Shown here: one piece after another, positions 18,738 through 27,618 of the stretch
Layout of the letters: each line of letters begins with the position of its first letter
Numbering within the stretch: the first letter of the stretch is position 1
NCBI GenBank assembly: GCA_003279535.1
Contig: QCHO01000008.1
Span: 1 to 44,662, forward strand
Origin: Prochlorococcus sp. AG-402-C22
GTDB lineage: Bacteria > Cyanobacteriota > Cyanobacteriia > PCC-6307 > Cyanobiaceae
Direction: 5' to 3'
Length of the DNA: 44,662 nucleotides
Position numbers and translations under genes: made by a program
Notes under the pieces: generated by a model
Database searches by the model: none
The model's input: only the letters and a program-made list of their open reading frames with translations
What the model was told of the DNA's origin: nothing

Positions 18738-19390
18738 ATTTTGATATCAATTTTGATTTTCAAAGAAGAGAGAGGCTTGGGCTCATTGAGGCTATTTGGG
18801 GGCAAGACAAGAGTATCGACCAATTAAAGAGATTATCTGAAAGTGTATTAAGTCAAAATGAGGTTGTTTTCATTACTAGGATTAATAGTGAAAAGGCTAA
18901 TTATCTTTTAGATTTGCATGATGATGCACGCTTCTATGAAGAAGCAAATTGCCTAATAATTGGGAAAAATCTAAATAAAATAAATACAAATAAAAAAGTT
19001 GCCATAATTTCAGGGGGCTCAAGTGATTTGGCCGTAACACTTGAAGCACAATTAGCGCTTGAAATTTATGGGTTGAATTGTCAATCTTTTATAGATGTTG
19101 GTGTAGCAGGACTCCATCGATTAATGAGTCAGTTAGAAGAAATTAATAAATATGATGTATTAATAGTTTGTGCTGGAATGGAAGGTGCTTTGGCAACAGT
19201 TGTGGGAGGGTTGTTAGCCCAACCAATAATTGCAGTACCTGTTTCAGTTGGCTACGGAGTCAGCAAAAATGGAATAACTGCCTTAAATAGTATGTTGTCA
19301 AGTTGTTCTCCAGGTATCACAGTTATGAATATAGATAATGGATATGGAGCCGCAATGGCAGCTCTAAGAATTATTAAAAGTATTTCCTAA
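18734..19390 (+). CDS. larB: LarB/CpmA family protein (PurE-related carboxylase)
   Basis: Member of the AIR-carboxylase-like family. In lactobacilli LarB carboxylates nicotinic acid adenine dinucleotide for the nickel-pincer cofactor; in Synechococcus elongatus the homologue CpmA is known as a circadian phase modifier. The C-terminal PurE-like domain shows SGGSSDLAVTLEAQLALEIYG, CAGMEGALATVVGGLLAQPIIAVP and GYGAAMAALRI. The protein has 218 residues and is soluble. It is the last gene of the era-trmD-ispF cluster with a 4-bp start overlap. No larA, larC or larE lies in this window, so its role here is open. Confidence 0.88.
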   Translation: MNFDINFDFQRRERLGLIEAIWGQDKSIDQLKRLSESVLSQNEVVFITRINSEKANYLLDLHDDARFYEEANCLIIGKNLNKINTNKKVAIISGGSSDLAVTLEAQLALEIYGLNCQSFIDVGVAGLHRLMSQLEEINKYDVLIVCAGMEGALATVVGGLLAQPIIAVPVSVGYGVSKNGITALNSMLSSCSPGITVMNIDNGYGAAMAALRIIKSIS

Positions 19391-19394
19391 ATAT

Positions 19395-19526
19395 TTACTT
19401 TTTTTCTATTTCTAATAGATTTTCTATCCATAAATTAAGTTGTTTTGAAAGCATTCCTTCTTCTCGCATTTTGATTGCCTTAATCACGACTTCTGTGTTT
19501 ACCCACTCTGGAAATCTTTTCGGCAT
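19395..19526 (-). CDS. Small hypothetical protein (43 aa)
   Basis: A 43-codon ORF from ATG 19526 to TAA 19395. The product begins MPKRFPEWVNTEVVIKAIK and continues with an amphipathic helical, charged sequence ending in EIEKK. A TATAAT sequence sits 18-23 bp upstream of the ATG on the same strand (19545-19550), which fits a -10 box with a short leader. Composition is codon-like and the start is well placed, but length alone makes it uncertain. Function unknown. It is convergent with larB, 4 bp from its stop. Confidence 0.55.
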   Translation of the reverse strand: MPKRFPEWVNTEVVIKAIKMREEGMLSKQLNLWIENLLEIEKK

Positions 19527-19544
19527 TTACTTTTATATTCAGTA

Positions 19545-19550
19545 ATTATA
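19545..19550 (-). promoter_or_regulatory. -10 box candidate for the 43-aa gene
   Basis: TATAAT on the minus strand, 18 bp before the ATG at 19526. No good -35 box is seen. Confidence 0.4.
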
Positions 19551-19593
19551 ATGTGGTACAAATTTTTATAAAAACAAGATCTACGTAACAAAT

Positions 19594-19761
19594 TTAATCT
19601 TTTATGTTTGATTTTGTACCTAATCTAGACAACTCAGAAGAGGCATGTTCACTTTCTACATTTTTTAATCTTTCAATTAACTCAGAGAGATCTTTATGAG
19701 CTAACTCTCCATTTTGCTCCCATTTTAGAGATCTTGAATGATTATTGATTTTTTCTTTCAT
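19594..19761 (-). CDS. Small hypothetical protein (55 aa)
   Basis: A 55-codon ORF from ATG 19761 to TAA 19594. The product is highly charged and likely helical (SLKWEQNGELAHKDLSELI, then ERLKNVESEHASSELSRL). It contains no hydrophobic segment or cysteines. It fills the otherwise empty space between the 43-aa gene and thiS, on the same strand as both. The heptad-like spacing of Leu suggests a short coiled coil. No family recognised. Confidence 0.55.
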   Translation of the reverse strand: MKEKINNHSRSLKWEQNGELAHKDLSELIERLKNVESEHASSELSRLGTKSNIKD

Positions 19762-19873
19762 TATTTTATTTAAGTAATAAGAATATAAAACGAAAATGGA
19801 AAAAATTTGGCTATTGTTTCAAGCTTAAACTTAAAAAATTATGAAGATTTTGAACTTACAAATATCTTTTCTT

Positions 19874-20083
19874 TTAACCACCACCAACTATTGAAACGAT
19901 TTCTAGATTATCCCCATCTTTAAGTTTCACTTTTTCCCATTTTATTGAATTAATAATTAAATTATTTAACTCGACAACAATTGTGTTGGGTTTATATCCC
20001 ATGGAATTAAGCGCTGTAGATAATAGAGCATTTTCTTGATCAATTTCTATTTTTTTCTCCTCACCATTTACCTTGATTTTCAT
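19874..20083 (-). CDS. thiS: Sulfur carrier protein ThiS
   Basis: Small ubiquitin-like protein that carries sulfur for the thiazole ring of thiamine. The 69-residue protein ends in SIVGGG, giving the C-terminal Gly-Gly that is adenylated and thiocarboxylated. The start KIKVNGEEKKIE and the middle TIVVELNNLII fit the beta-grasp fold. Its start overlaps the end of thiE by 23 bp, so the two thiamine genes are translated together. Confidence 0.93.
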   Translation of the reverse strand: MKIKVNGEEKKIEIDQENALLSTALNSMGYKPNTIVVELNNLIINSIKWEKVKLKDGDNLEIVSIVGGG

Positions 20084-21128
20084 GAGACAACTCTTTTAAA
20101 ATCATAATAGCGTCTTCTTTAGGATCTTCAGAATTCATTAATTGCGAAACTAAGGCAACTTTTTTGAAACCATTGCTTTTTAAATATGAAATATTATTTG
20201 TTTTAATTCCTCCGACAGCAAACCAAGGAATTTTTAGATCTTTTGTTAATGTTTTAATTCTATCAATACCTATAGGTTTTTTATTTTTTTTAGTTGCAGT
20301 TTCAAATACTGGTCCAATTCCTATGTAATCACAACCCTCTTTAAGAGCATTAGAAATATCAATTTCATTATTTGCACTTACACCAATTATTTTTGAATGA
20401 CCTAATAATTTTCTTGCGGTTTTTAAGTCTAAATCATCTTGACCGAGATGAATGCCATCTGCATTTGATGCTAAAGCTATATCAAGTCTGTCGTTAACGA
20501 TGAACAAAGAACTATATCTTTTACATAGATTTTTAATCTGAATTGCTTCTTGAAGATGATCTTTATCAGTTCCCGTTTTAAATCTATGTTGAATAATCTT
20601 TACTCCCGCAATTAAAATCTCCTCTATTATTTCTAATAAATTGTCCTTTTGATCTGTGATTACATATAAGTCATTTTCTTTTAATATTTCCTCCGACTTT
20701 TTAAACTTGCTTAAACTTAATAAGTCGATTTCTATAGTATAAATTTCATATCTAATTTCCGAAGCGATTTTTGAAAGCGCATTATTATGTAGCCTTGAGA
20801 ATTCTTCTATGACTCTTAATGCTTCTTGAACTCTGCCTGAATTAGAACTTATAATTTGCTCAGAGGTTTTTCTGTTGATTTGCTCTTGATGAGTCAATCC
20901 TTTACATTTGTCCTCAATGTGATTTCTAGATTGTTTATAAACTTCTAAATGATTTTTTCCTAAAATTTGTCTAAAATTTTTAATCCTTTCAACATATCTT
21001 TCTTTGCCTAGTCCAAATCTAGCCCAATCCTCTAATACTCTTAGGCCTTCTCTAGCTCTATCTAGATTAGCGTCAATAATTTGATAAATTCTTAAATCAT
21101 CAGCATTTGTAGTATTGGAATTAAGCAT
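20061..21128 (-). CDS. thiE: Thiamine-phosphate synthase, extended cyanobacterial form
   Basis: Cytosolic enzyme joining HMP pyrophosphate and thiazole phosphate to thiamine phosphate. The catalytic barrel takes residues 148-355: YVITDQKDN, IIQHRFKTGTD, FIVNDRLDIALASNADGIHLGQDDL, GIGPVFETATKKNKKP and WFAVGGIK. An extra N-terminal helical domain of about 140 residues (RIYQIIDANLDRAREGLRVLEDWARF) is typical of cyanobacterial ThiE. Overlaps thiS downstream and follows ribF by 7 bp, so ribF-thiE-thiS form an operon for cofactor synthesis. Confidence 0.95.
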   Translation of the reverse strand: MLNSNTTNADDLRIYQIIDANLDRAREGLRVLEDWARFGLGKERYVERIKNFRQILGKNHLEVYKQSRNHIEDKCKGLTHQEQINRKTSEQIISSNSGRVQEALRVIEEFSRLHNNALSKIASEIRYEIYTIEIDLLSLSKFKKSEEILKENDLYVITDQKDNLLEIIEEILIAGVKIIQHRFKTGTDKDHLQEAIQIKNLCKRYSSLFIVNDRLDIALASNADGIHLGQDDLDLKTARKLLGHSKIIGVSANNEIDISNALKEGCDYIGIGPVFETATKKNKKPIGIDRIKTLTKDLKIPWFAVGGIKTNNISYLKSNGFKKVALVSQLMNSEDPKEDAIMILKELSHENQGKW

Positions 21129-21135
21129 TTGTAAT

Positions 21136-22059
21136 TTATTTTTTATAGTTTTTAAAAATTCTTAGGGCATTATCTCTATCTTTTTTAATTTGATTAGAAA
21201 GTTGATCTATATTCTTAAACTTGATTTGAGATCTAAGCTTTTCAAGTGGTTCTACAGATAGGTTTAAACCATATAGATTGATATCTTTATTTATTAAATG
21301 AACTTCAACTGCAGATGGCAATAAAGGATTTATTGTTGGTTGAGAGCCAAGATTCATAACAGATGCAATTTTTTGATTGGAATTTTCTATGGTTGTCCAA
21401 GATGCGTAGACTCCTTCTCCAGGTAAAAATTTTCTGCCATCTATTTCAAGATTTGCGGTGGGCCATCCCATACTTTTTCCAATCCCTTTACCTTTAACAA
21501 CCTTTCCATTAAAACTATAAGGCCTATTAAGAATTTTGAAAGCATTTTTCAGATCACTTTTCTCCAGTAAATCTCTTATCCTACTACTGCTGATTCTACC
21601 TTCTTTGTCTTCTAAAATTGGAGTAATTTTTAGTTTAATATCAGTATCTTTGATTGTATTTTTTATAGTATTTATGTCTCCACTTCTTCTGAAACCAAAT
21701 TTAAAATTAGCACCTACAGAAATGTTTTTTGCTTGTAATTGATTTATCAAAATATCTCTTACGAATCTCTCTGCACTTAATTTAGATAGTTCCTTATCAA
21801 AAGGAATCAGAACTAATTGTTCAATCCCAAGATCTTCAAGAATAGGTAGTTTTTCATAAGGGAGATCAAGTCTAAGACGTGTCTCTTTGTATAAAACTTC
21901 TCTGGGATGAGGCCAGAAGCTCGCAATTGTTGGGGTGTATTGATTTTCTTCAACTACACTTTTAATTAATTTTCTGTGGCCAGCATGTAGGCCATCAAAA
22001 CTTCCAATAGCTATTGAAGTAGGATTCTTAACTTCAGATGGCGATATTAAAGAGATCAA
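21136..22059 (-). CDS. ribF: Bifunctional riboflavin kinase / FAD synthetase
   Basis: Converts riboflavin to FMN and then FAD. The N-terminal nucleotidyltransferase domain has AIGSFDGLHAGHRKL (residues 16-30) and ISSSRIRDLL. The C-terminal kinase domain has GKGIGKSMGWPTANLE and PGEGVYASW. The protein has 307 residues, normal for the family. The ATG at 22059 is 68 bp from divergent DUF3611. First gene of the ribF-thiE-thiS unit. Confidence 0.95.
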   Translation of the reverse strand: MISLISPSEVKNPTSIAIGSFDGLHAGHRKLIKSVVEENQYTPTIASFWPHPREVLYKETRLRLDLPYEKLPILEDLGIEQLVLIPFDKELSKLSAERFVRDILINQLQAKNISVGANFKFGFRRSGDINTIKNTIKDTDIKLKITPILEDKEGRISSSRIRDLLEKSDLKNAFKILNRPYSFNGKVVKGKGIGKSMGWPTANLEIDGRKFLPGEGVYASWTTIENSNQKIASVMNLGSQPTINPLLPSAVEVHLINKDINLYGLNLSVEPLEKLRSQIKFKNIDQLSNQIKKDRDNALRIFKNYKK

Positions 22060-22127
22060 AAGATTACGTGCAATTTTATGATTTTGATGGCAAATTTGAA
22101 TAGATTATAGTTTATTCAATCAAATGA

Positions 22128-22661
22128 ATGTCTGACAAAATTGATTTTCAGTCCCTTTCATTTGGAATGAGGCGCATTGGATGGATACGCTTTTGGATTC
22201 AGTCCATTTTAGGTGTTGTTGTTGCAGCTGTTTTGCTTTTTTCAAATGTTGTAAATAATAGCGAAGGGCAGCTTGGCTTAGCACCTGGTCTATCGCTTAC
22301 GGCAATATCCTTGATTTTACTACTTTTTAGTCTTTGGCAGGGTTGGTTAATAGTTAGAACAGGAAGAGCAATCGCAAGCAACGCAAGACCCTCAAGGGGA
22401 CAAACCAGTAAATTGATAAAACGAGGACTAATAGTTGATTTATTAGGAATTTTGTTTGGTTTAATTGGATATCAAGCTCTTATGGGTGCCTTATTTATAC
22501 AAGCGTCTTCTCAAACAACTGGACAATTGATAACAGCGACATCTGATATTCCAATTACTGGACTTGAAATATTATCAGTTCTCAGTAATACACAAGTTAT
22601 TGCTGCTCATTTTTTTGGACTTTGCTTTTCTTTATGGCTTTTAAGAAGGATTTATAAATGA
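22128..22661 (+). CDS. DUF3611 (Tic21-like) membrane protein
   Basis: Polytopic membrane protein of 177 residues with four hydrophobic helices (about 22-42, 54-74, 104-124, 155-172). It fits the DUF3611 family, the cyanobacterial relatives of plastid Tic21/PIC1, which are linked to protein import or iron transport. The motif [14 protein letters not shown] near the N-terminus and [21 protein letters not shown] between helices 2 and 3 are characteristic. Substrate unknown. Its 3' end overlaps the 3' end of surE by 21 bp. Confidence 0.85.
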   Translation: MSDKIDFQSLSFGMRRIGWIRFWIQSILGVVVAAVLLFSNVVNNSEGQLGLAPGLSLTAISLILLLFSLWQGWLIVRTGRAIASNARPSRGQTSKLIKRGLIVDLLGILFGLIGYQALMGALFIQASSQTTGQLITATSDIPITGLEILSVLSNTQVIAAHFFGLCFSLWLLRRIYK

Positions 22662-23450
22662 ATTATTAATTTTAGGTAATTTGTCTAAATTTCCCCTCCA
22701 AAATAAATCTGGCTCAACGGGTGTAAGAGATATTTTATTTTCTTGTATTTGTGAAACGTCACTTGGCCATTTCTTTGGACCATAACCTTTTGATTTAAGG
22801 TCTAAAACTACCTCACCTGCGAGCCAATAATAATCGTCACCCCTAGGGTCTTCTCTTTTGGAAAATTGATTTTTATATTTTCTGATTGATAATCTTGTCC
22901 AGGATAATTCTTTAATTTTGCTTTTCTCGCAAGGAGGTATATTTAAGTTTAATAGAAGTGAAGCTGGCCAACTATCGTTAATTGCTTGTTCGGCAATATT
23001 CATTGCAATTTCTCCAGCATATTCAAAATTCTTCCATTTAAAACTAGCAACACTTATTGCCATTGAGGGAACATTTTCTAAAGTGCCTTCCATAGCTGCA
23101 GCGACAGTGCCTGAACAAAAAATATCTGTCCCTAAATTGGGCCCGTGATTTATTCCAGATAGAACTAGATCAGGTTTATGATCCAAAAGTTCAGATAGTG
23201 CTAATTTGACGCAATCAGCAGGTGTGCCAGAACATCCCCAAGCTTCAATTCCTTTCCCAAATAATTCGTCAGCTTTTTCCACTCTTAATGGAGATTGTAA
23301 AGTAAGACCATGACCAGTAGCTGATCTTTCTTGGTCAGGACATACTACTTTTACTTTATGTCCTCTTTTTTGAGCTGATTTTGCTAACGCTCTTATCCCC
23401 GCTGCAAAAACACCATCATCATTGCTAATTAATATATTTAACGGTTTCAT
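22641..23450 (-). CDS. surE: 5'/3'-nucleotidase SurE
   Basis: Metal-dependent nucleoside monophosphate phosphatase. The N-terminal [16 protein letters not shown] holds metal-binding D11 and D12; further motifs are [42 protein letters not shown]-type [12 protein letters not shown] and LLNLNIPP. At 269 residues it is full length. Divergent from pheS over a 68-bp gap; its 3' end overlaps the DUF3611 gene. Confidence 0.95.
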   Translation of the reverse strand: MKPLNILISNDDGVFAAGIRALAKSAQKRGHKVKVVCPDQERSATGHGLTLQSPLRVEKADELFGKGIEAWGCSGTPADCVKLALSELLDHKPDLVLSGINHGPNLGTDIFCSGTVAAAMEGTLENVPSMAISVASFKWKNFEYAGEIAMNIAEQAINDSWPASLLLNLNIPPCEKSKIKELSWTRLSIRKYKNQFSKREDPRGDDYYWLAGEVVLDLKSKGYGPKKWPSDVSQIQENKISLTPVEPDLFWRGNLDKLPKINNSFINPS

Positions 23451-23518
23451 TAATCAATACATTTTATTTATGGACGATATTTAAGTAAGATAAGGCAATA
23501 CCTATTTTTACTATATCA

Positions 23519-24526
23519 GTGAGTCAAATTGAATCATTAAGTCAAATTGAGGAAAAACTAAATAATCTTTCTCTAAAAGCAAAAAATAATATAGATAATT
23601 CTAATACTCATGAAGAACTGGATAAACTGAGAGTCTCTTTATTGGGAAAAAAAGGCGATTTGTCAATTATCTTGAAAACAATGGGTCAATTATCTGCTAC
23701 TGATAGACCCATTATTGGCCAGAAGGCAAATTTAATAAAGATAAATTTACAAGAACTAATAACCGAAAGAAAAAATCAACTTAATAATCAAGCCCTAGAC
23801 CAAAAAATTAAAAACGAAAAAATTGATGTAACTATCCCTTCAATTGGAATACCCCCTGGAAATAAACATCCTTTAATTTCAACTCAAGACGAAATAATAG
23901 ATATTTTTTGTGGCTTAGGATACTCAGTTGAAAGTGGCCCTGAAATAGAAACTGATTTTTATAATTTTGAGTCTCTCAATATACCCAAAAATCATCCTGC
24001 AAGAGATATGCAGGATACTTTCTACATAGATGAAAATCGACTTTTAAGGACCCATACTTCTCCTGTTCAGATAAGATACTTAGAGAAGAATCCTCCTCCA
24101 GTGAGAATTATTGCTCCCGGAAGAGTATATAGGAGAGATGCTGTAGATGCTACTCATTCCCCTGTATTTAATCAGGTTGAGGTTTTATGTATCGATCAAG
24201 ATATTGATTTTAGTCATTTAAGAGGAACGGTTCTTACTTTTTTAAAGACCTTTTTTGGAGATATTCCTGTAAGATTTAGAGCTAGTTATTTCCCATTTAC
24301 TGAACCTTCTGCAGAAGTAGATGTTCAATGGAAAGGTAAATGGTTAGAAGTAATGGGCTGTGGAATGGTAGATCCGATGGTCTTAGAAAAATTAGGAATA
24401 GATTCTGAGAAATGGACTGGATTCGCAGCTGGATTAGGTGTTGAAAGGTTTTGTATGGTAAGACATCAGATTGACGACATCAGAAAATTTTATACAAATG
24501 ATCTTAGATTCTTAGAACAGTTCTAA
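23519..24526 (+). CDS. pheS: Phenylalanyl-tRNA synthetase alpha subunit
   Basis: Catalytic class II subunit of PheRS, which works as an alpha2-beta2 complex with PheT (not in this window). The N-terminal coiled coil (residues 3-100) binds tRNA. The catalytic core has motif 2 ([22 protein letters not shown]), [17 protein letters not shown], and motif 3 ([13 protein letters not shown]). At 335 residues it is normal. The start is GTG at 23519. Confidence 0.96.
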   Translation: MSQIESLSQIEEKLNNLSLKAKNNIDNSNTHEELDKLRVSLLGKKGDLSIILKTMGQLSATDRPIIGQKANLIKINLQELITERKNQLNNQALDQKIKNEKIDVTIPSIGIPPGNKHPLISTQDEIIDIFCGLGYSVESGPEIETDFYNFESLNIPKNHPARDMQDTFYIDENRLLRTHTSPVQIRYLEKNPPPVRIIAPGRVYRRDAVDATHSPVFNQVEVLCIDQDIDFSHLRGTVLTFLKTFFGDIPVRFRASYFPFTEPSAEVDVQWKGKWLEVMGCGMVDPMVLEKLGIDSEKWTGFAAGLGVERFCMVRHQIDDIRKFYTNDLRFLEQF

Positions 24527-24596
24527 TAAAATTGAAATTTAAAATAGGATTGTCTAGCAAATTAGTTTAAGATAGTTATAGGTTTAGTTTTTTTGA

Positions 24597-25505
24597 TTGG
24601 TACGTAAAGCAGGGCTAATAGTTAATGATGGGAAAGAACTTGCTGTTCAAACTGCAAGTTCTGTTCAGAAAAAATTGGAAAATTCTAATTATGAAGTTGT
24701 AAGAGTTAGTAGCTCTGGTGGAATGGTTGGATTCGCTAATCCTGATCAACATGTTCGTCCTTTGGGATATACGAATTGTGTCCCCGAGGGGTTTGACTCG
24801 TCAATGGAATTTGCAATAGTTCTTGGCGGAGATGGAACTGTGCTTTCTGCAGCAAGGCAAACAGCACCTGCTAAAATTCCAATCCTTACAATAAATACTG
24901 GTCATTTAGGTTTTCTTGCAGAAGCTTATTTATCTAATCTTGATGAAGCAATAGATAAAATCGTTGCTGGTAATTGGGATATTGAAGAAAGAACTTGCTT
25001 AATTATTAGTGTAATGAGGAATGATCAGAGGAGATGGGAGTCTCTCTGCCTTAATGAGATGGCTCTTCATAGAGAACCTCTGACAAGTATGTGTCATTTT
25101 GAGATTTCTATAGGGCGACATGCTCCAGTGGATATTTCAGCTGATGGAGTAATTTTATCTACTCCAACTGGATCTACTGCCTATTCTCTTAGTGCTGGAG
25201 GGCCAGTTATTACACCTGATTGCCCAGTAGTGCAATTAACTCCAATTGCTCCACATTCATTGGCATCTAGGGCTTTGGTTTTTAATGATTCTGAGCCAGT
25301 AACTGTTTTTCCTGCAACTCCTGAAAGATTGGTAATGGTTGTCGATGGAAATGCTGGTTGTTATGTTTGGCCTGAAGATAGAGTTTTAATAAGAAAAAGC
25401 AAACACTCTGTAAAGTTTATTAGACTTGAAGATCATGAATTTTTCCAGGTTTTAAGAAATAAACTAGGTTGGGGTTTGCCCCATGTGGCTAAACCTAACA
25501 AATAA
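24597..25505 (+). CDS. nadK: NAD kinase
   Basis: Phosphorylates NAD to NADP in the cytosol. Conserved motifs: [13 protein letters not shown] (about residues 77-89), [29 protein letters not shown] and [15 protein letters not shown]. It has 302 residues. The start is a TTG at 24597, the only one after the upstream stop. It reads in the same direction as pheS with a 70-bp gap. Its stop is 7 bp from that of convergent cobL. Confidence 0.95.
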   Translation: MVRKAGLIVNDGKELAVQTASSVQKKLENSNYEVVRVSSSGGMVGFANPDQHVRPLGYTNCVPEGFDSSMEFAIVLGGDGTVLSAARQTAPAKIPILTINTGHLGFLAEAYLSNLDEAIDKIVAGNWDIEERTCLIISVMRNDQRRWESLCLNEMALHREPLTSMCHFEISIGRHAPVDISADGVILSTPTGSTAYSLSAGGPVITPDCPVVQLTPIAPHSLASRALVFNDSEPVTVFPATPERLVMVVDGNAGCYVWPEDRVLIRKSKHSVKFIRLEDHEFFQVLRNKLGWGLPHVAKPNK

Positions 25506-25528
25506 AAACTATTTAAATTTGTTTTTTT
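25497..25528 (+). terminator. Hairpin terminator at the nadK/cobL junction
   Basis: AACAAAT (25497-25503) pairs with ATTTGTT (25517-25523) across a 13-nt loop and is followed by five more T. The stem includes the nadK stop codon and overlaps the cobL stop, so one short hairpin would end nadK transcription in this 7-bp spacer. AT-only arms make it modest. Confidence 0.45.
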
Positions 25529-26793
25529 CCTTTTAATAAAAAAACAGGATTGTTTGGTTCTAATCTAATTCCCCTTGCAATACTTAAGCTTTTATAGGTC
25601 TGAATCAAATTTATATTTGTTTTGAAATTTTTATATTCTAATTCCTCTTTCAACTCTTTAATAGTTTGAATGTCAATTATTGGGATAACGATAATATCTC
25701 CAATACTCATCCTCGGAGCTAGTGTATTAATAATTTCAAGTTTAGTCTTTTTATCACATCCTCCTATTATTAATCTATTAGGTTTTTCAAAAGAACTTAA
25801 ATTTCTCGTGTTCAAGGTATTAATTATGTTTTCCTCAAAAATAAATTTTGGTTTAACGCCAAGCCTTTTTGAGTTTTCTAGTATTAATGCTTTTGATCCA
25901 ATCCTTTTATCGATACAAAACAAATCTAAATTAGGCCTTAATTTTAATGCCTCTAAACCAATTGACCCACAACCTGCACCTATATCCCAAATAACGCCAT
26001 TTTTCGGGAGCTCTAAATCAGCTAAGATTTGAACGCGAACTTCCCTCTTAGTTAATAAATTTGGTCTATCGTTAAAAGTTTTAAAAACACTGTCCTTGAT
26101 TCCGAAAAGAGGGAGATTATTATTTGAATAATTTTTCTCTGTTTTTATGAGAACAGCAATGTTTAAACTCGATATATCAGACGGCAATGACTCTTTAAGA
26201 TTTAATTTTCTTATATTTTCATTGTCGAAGCCTATCTCTTCACAGAGCCAAAAATCGTAGAAGTCAATCAGATTTAATTCTGATAAGTTTTTTTTGATTA
26301 TTTCTAAACTTTTGTTATCTGAATCTGTAATAATAGCCAAACTTGAAGGCCTTGCTTTAAGAGCTTCAACTAACTTAGTCGAATCTCTGCCGTGAATACT
26401 TAAATTAATAGTATCTTGCCATGGGATCTTTAACTTGCTAAATGCTAATTGAATGCAAGTATTTGAAGGATAAAAACTTAATTCATCTTTTGAAAAATTT
26501 TCTAGTAATAACCTCCCAATCCCAAACCATAGTGGATCTCCTCTCGAAATTAAAATAACATCAGTTTTTTGAAATCTTAGCCAGTTAACAAGTTCGTGAT
26601 TACTGTTGCTCGAAAAAAATGATTTCTTTTTTTCTAAATCATTTTCGCTCCATGATTTAATTTCTTCAAAATATGAATTTGGAACTGCAATATTTCCTGT
26701 ATTAATAAATAAATCTTGTAATTTGGAAGGTAAATCATCAAATATATATGAATTAATGCCCACCACGTGTATTTTTCTATTAACTTCAGTCAT
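25513..26793 (-). CDS. cobL: Precorrin-6Y C5,15-methyltransferase (decarboxylating), CbiE-CbiT fusion
   Basis: Cobalamin synthesis enzyme that methylates precorrin-6B at C5 and C15 and decarboxylates it. The N-terminal CbiE tetrapyrrole methylase (about residues 8-215) contains ISRGDPLWFGIGRLL and YPSNTCIQLAFSKL. The C-terminal CbiT domain (about 230-425) begins KREVRVQILADLELPKNG and has the SAM motif WDIGAGCGSIGLEALKL. The protein of about 426 residues is a full-length fusion. The ATG at 26793 is chosen; a TTG lies just before it. Prochlorococcus is known to make pseudocobalamin, which would use this step. Confidence 0.93.
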   Translation of the reverse strand: MTEVNRKIHVVGINSYIFDDLPSKLQDLFINTGNIAVPNSYFEEIKSWSENDLEKKKSFFSSNSNHELVNWLRFQKTDVILISRGDPLWFGIGRLLLENFSKDELSFYPSNTCIQLAFSKLKIPWQDTINLSIHGRDSTKLVEALKARPSSLAIITDSDNKSLEIIKKNLSELNLIDFYDFWLCEEIGFDNENIRKLNLKESLPSDISSLNIAVLIKTEKNYSNNNLPLFGIKDSVFKTFNDRPNLLTKREVRVQILADLELPKNGVIWDIGAGCGSIGLEALKLRPNLDLFCIDKRIGSKALILENSKRLGVKPKFIFEENIINTLNTRNLSSFEKPNRLIIGGCDKKTKLEIINTLAPRMSIGDIIVIPIIDIQTIKELKEELEYKNFKTNINLIQTYKSLSIARGIRLEPNNPVFLLKGKKQI

Positions 26794-26876
26794 CAATATC
26801 TAATGAAAAGGAACTAAGCTGTTTGAATGTTTTATTAAATTATCTTATTATTGTTCGAGTTATCATAGTAAATTAA

Positions 26877-27128
26877 TTGTCTGAAAGAAGAAAGAGATTA
26901 CATGATTTATTGTTAACTCTTATTAATAAAGATACTGAATTTGAGTTTATTGAAGAAGATTCTAACGATTTAACATCTAGCTATTCTGAAAAAGACACTT
27001 TGAATTTATCTCGAGTTATAGAAAAAAATCGTAAAATAATCAAAAGGTACCAAGCTATCGTAAGAACAGCTGTAACTCTTGATGCCCTGATGGATTCTGA
27101 AAATGAAGAAAATTACAAAATCAAATAA
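26877..27128 (+). CDS. Small conserved hypothetical protein (83 aa)
   Basis: A soluble, highly charged 83-residue protein starting with TTG at 26877: SERRKRLHDLLLTLINKDTEFEFIEED, then a helical LSRVIEKNRKIIKRYQAIVRTAVTLDALMDSENEE. It has no signal peptide or membrane helix. It overlaps the start of the next gene by 26 bp, which suggests translational coupling. No family recognised; the overlap and steady codon use make it likely to be real. Confidence 0.7.
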   Translation: MSERRKRLHDLLLTLINKDTEFEFIEEDSNDLTSSYSEKDTLNLSRVIEKNRKIIKRYQAIVRTAVTLDALMDSENEENYKIK

Positions 27129-27603
27129 AAATATTTTCTTAAAAGGAATATTACCTTTACTTTTACTACTATCCTTTATTTTCAACCCATTAAAAGTATC
27201 TGCAGAAGTTGCAGAAACAGAAATAAATGGCGAATTAATAAATGCTAGTAGTGAGTTTTTAAGGGACTTGGACTTTGAAACTTGGCAATTAGTAGCATAT
27301 AAATCACCTCTTCTTGAAGACAAGTTAATTTTAAGAGTTATAGGTTATCCAGGAAATCTTAGGATTGACCATCCCACTGGATTAAGGGTTGAATCTGGCA
27401 GAAAAAAGTGGTTATTAAACGATAAAACATTATCCAACGTAGAATTGGCAAATGATGGTAGGCAGGCTGCTGCTGAATTTGATCTTGATGAGCTGATTCA
27501 AAATATCGATAAAAATAGGCCATTGAGACTATCTTTATCAGGTGTTTTTTCAGAGTTACCTGTTCCACCTTTCGTGGTTAAAGAATGGAGGTCACTAAAT
27601 TGA
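27103..27603 (+). CDS. Secreted DUF3122-like cyanobacterial protein
   Basis: An exported 166-residue protein. It has a clear signal peptide (KGILPLLLLLSFIFNPLKVSAEV, hydrophobic residues 14-27, likely cleavage near residue 33). The mature part contains WQLVAYKSPLLEDKLILRVIGYPG and RIDHPTGLRVESG, which resembles the DUF3122 group of cyanobacterial exported proteins. That family name is my recollection of its pattern, not a search result. The function is unknown. It overlaps the 83-aa gene and is 15 bp ahead of ribD. Confidence 0.7.
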   Translation: MKKITKSNKNIFLKGILPLLLLLSFIFNPLKVSAEVAETEINGELINASSEFLRDLDFETWQLVAYKSPLLEDKLILRVIGYPGNLRIDHPTGLRVESGRKKWLLNDKTLSNVELANDGRQAAAEFDLDELIQNIDKNRPLRLSLSGVFSELPVPPFVVKEWRSLN

Positions 27604-27618
27604 TTTTTAGAAGACGAG

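Noticed and set aside
19874-22059. TPP or FMN riboswitch before the thiamine and riboflavin genes
   Set aside because: The short gaps (68 bp before ribF, 7 bp before thiE, an overlap before thiS) leave no room for these elements, and the spacer of ribD (15 bp) is also too short.
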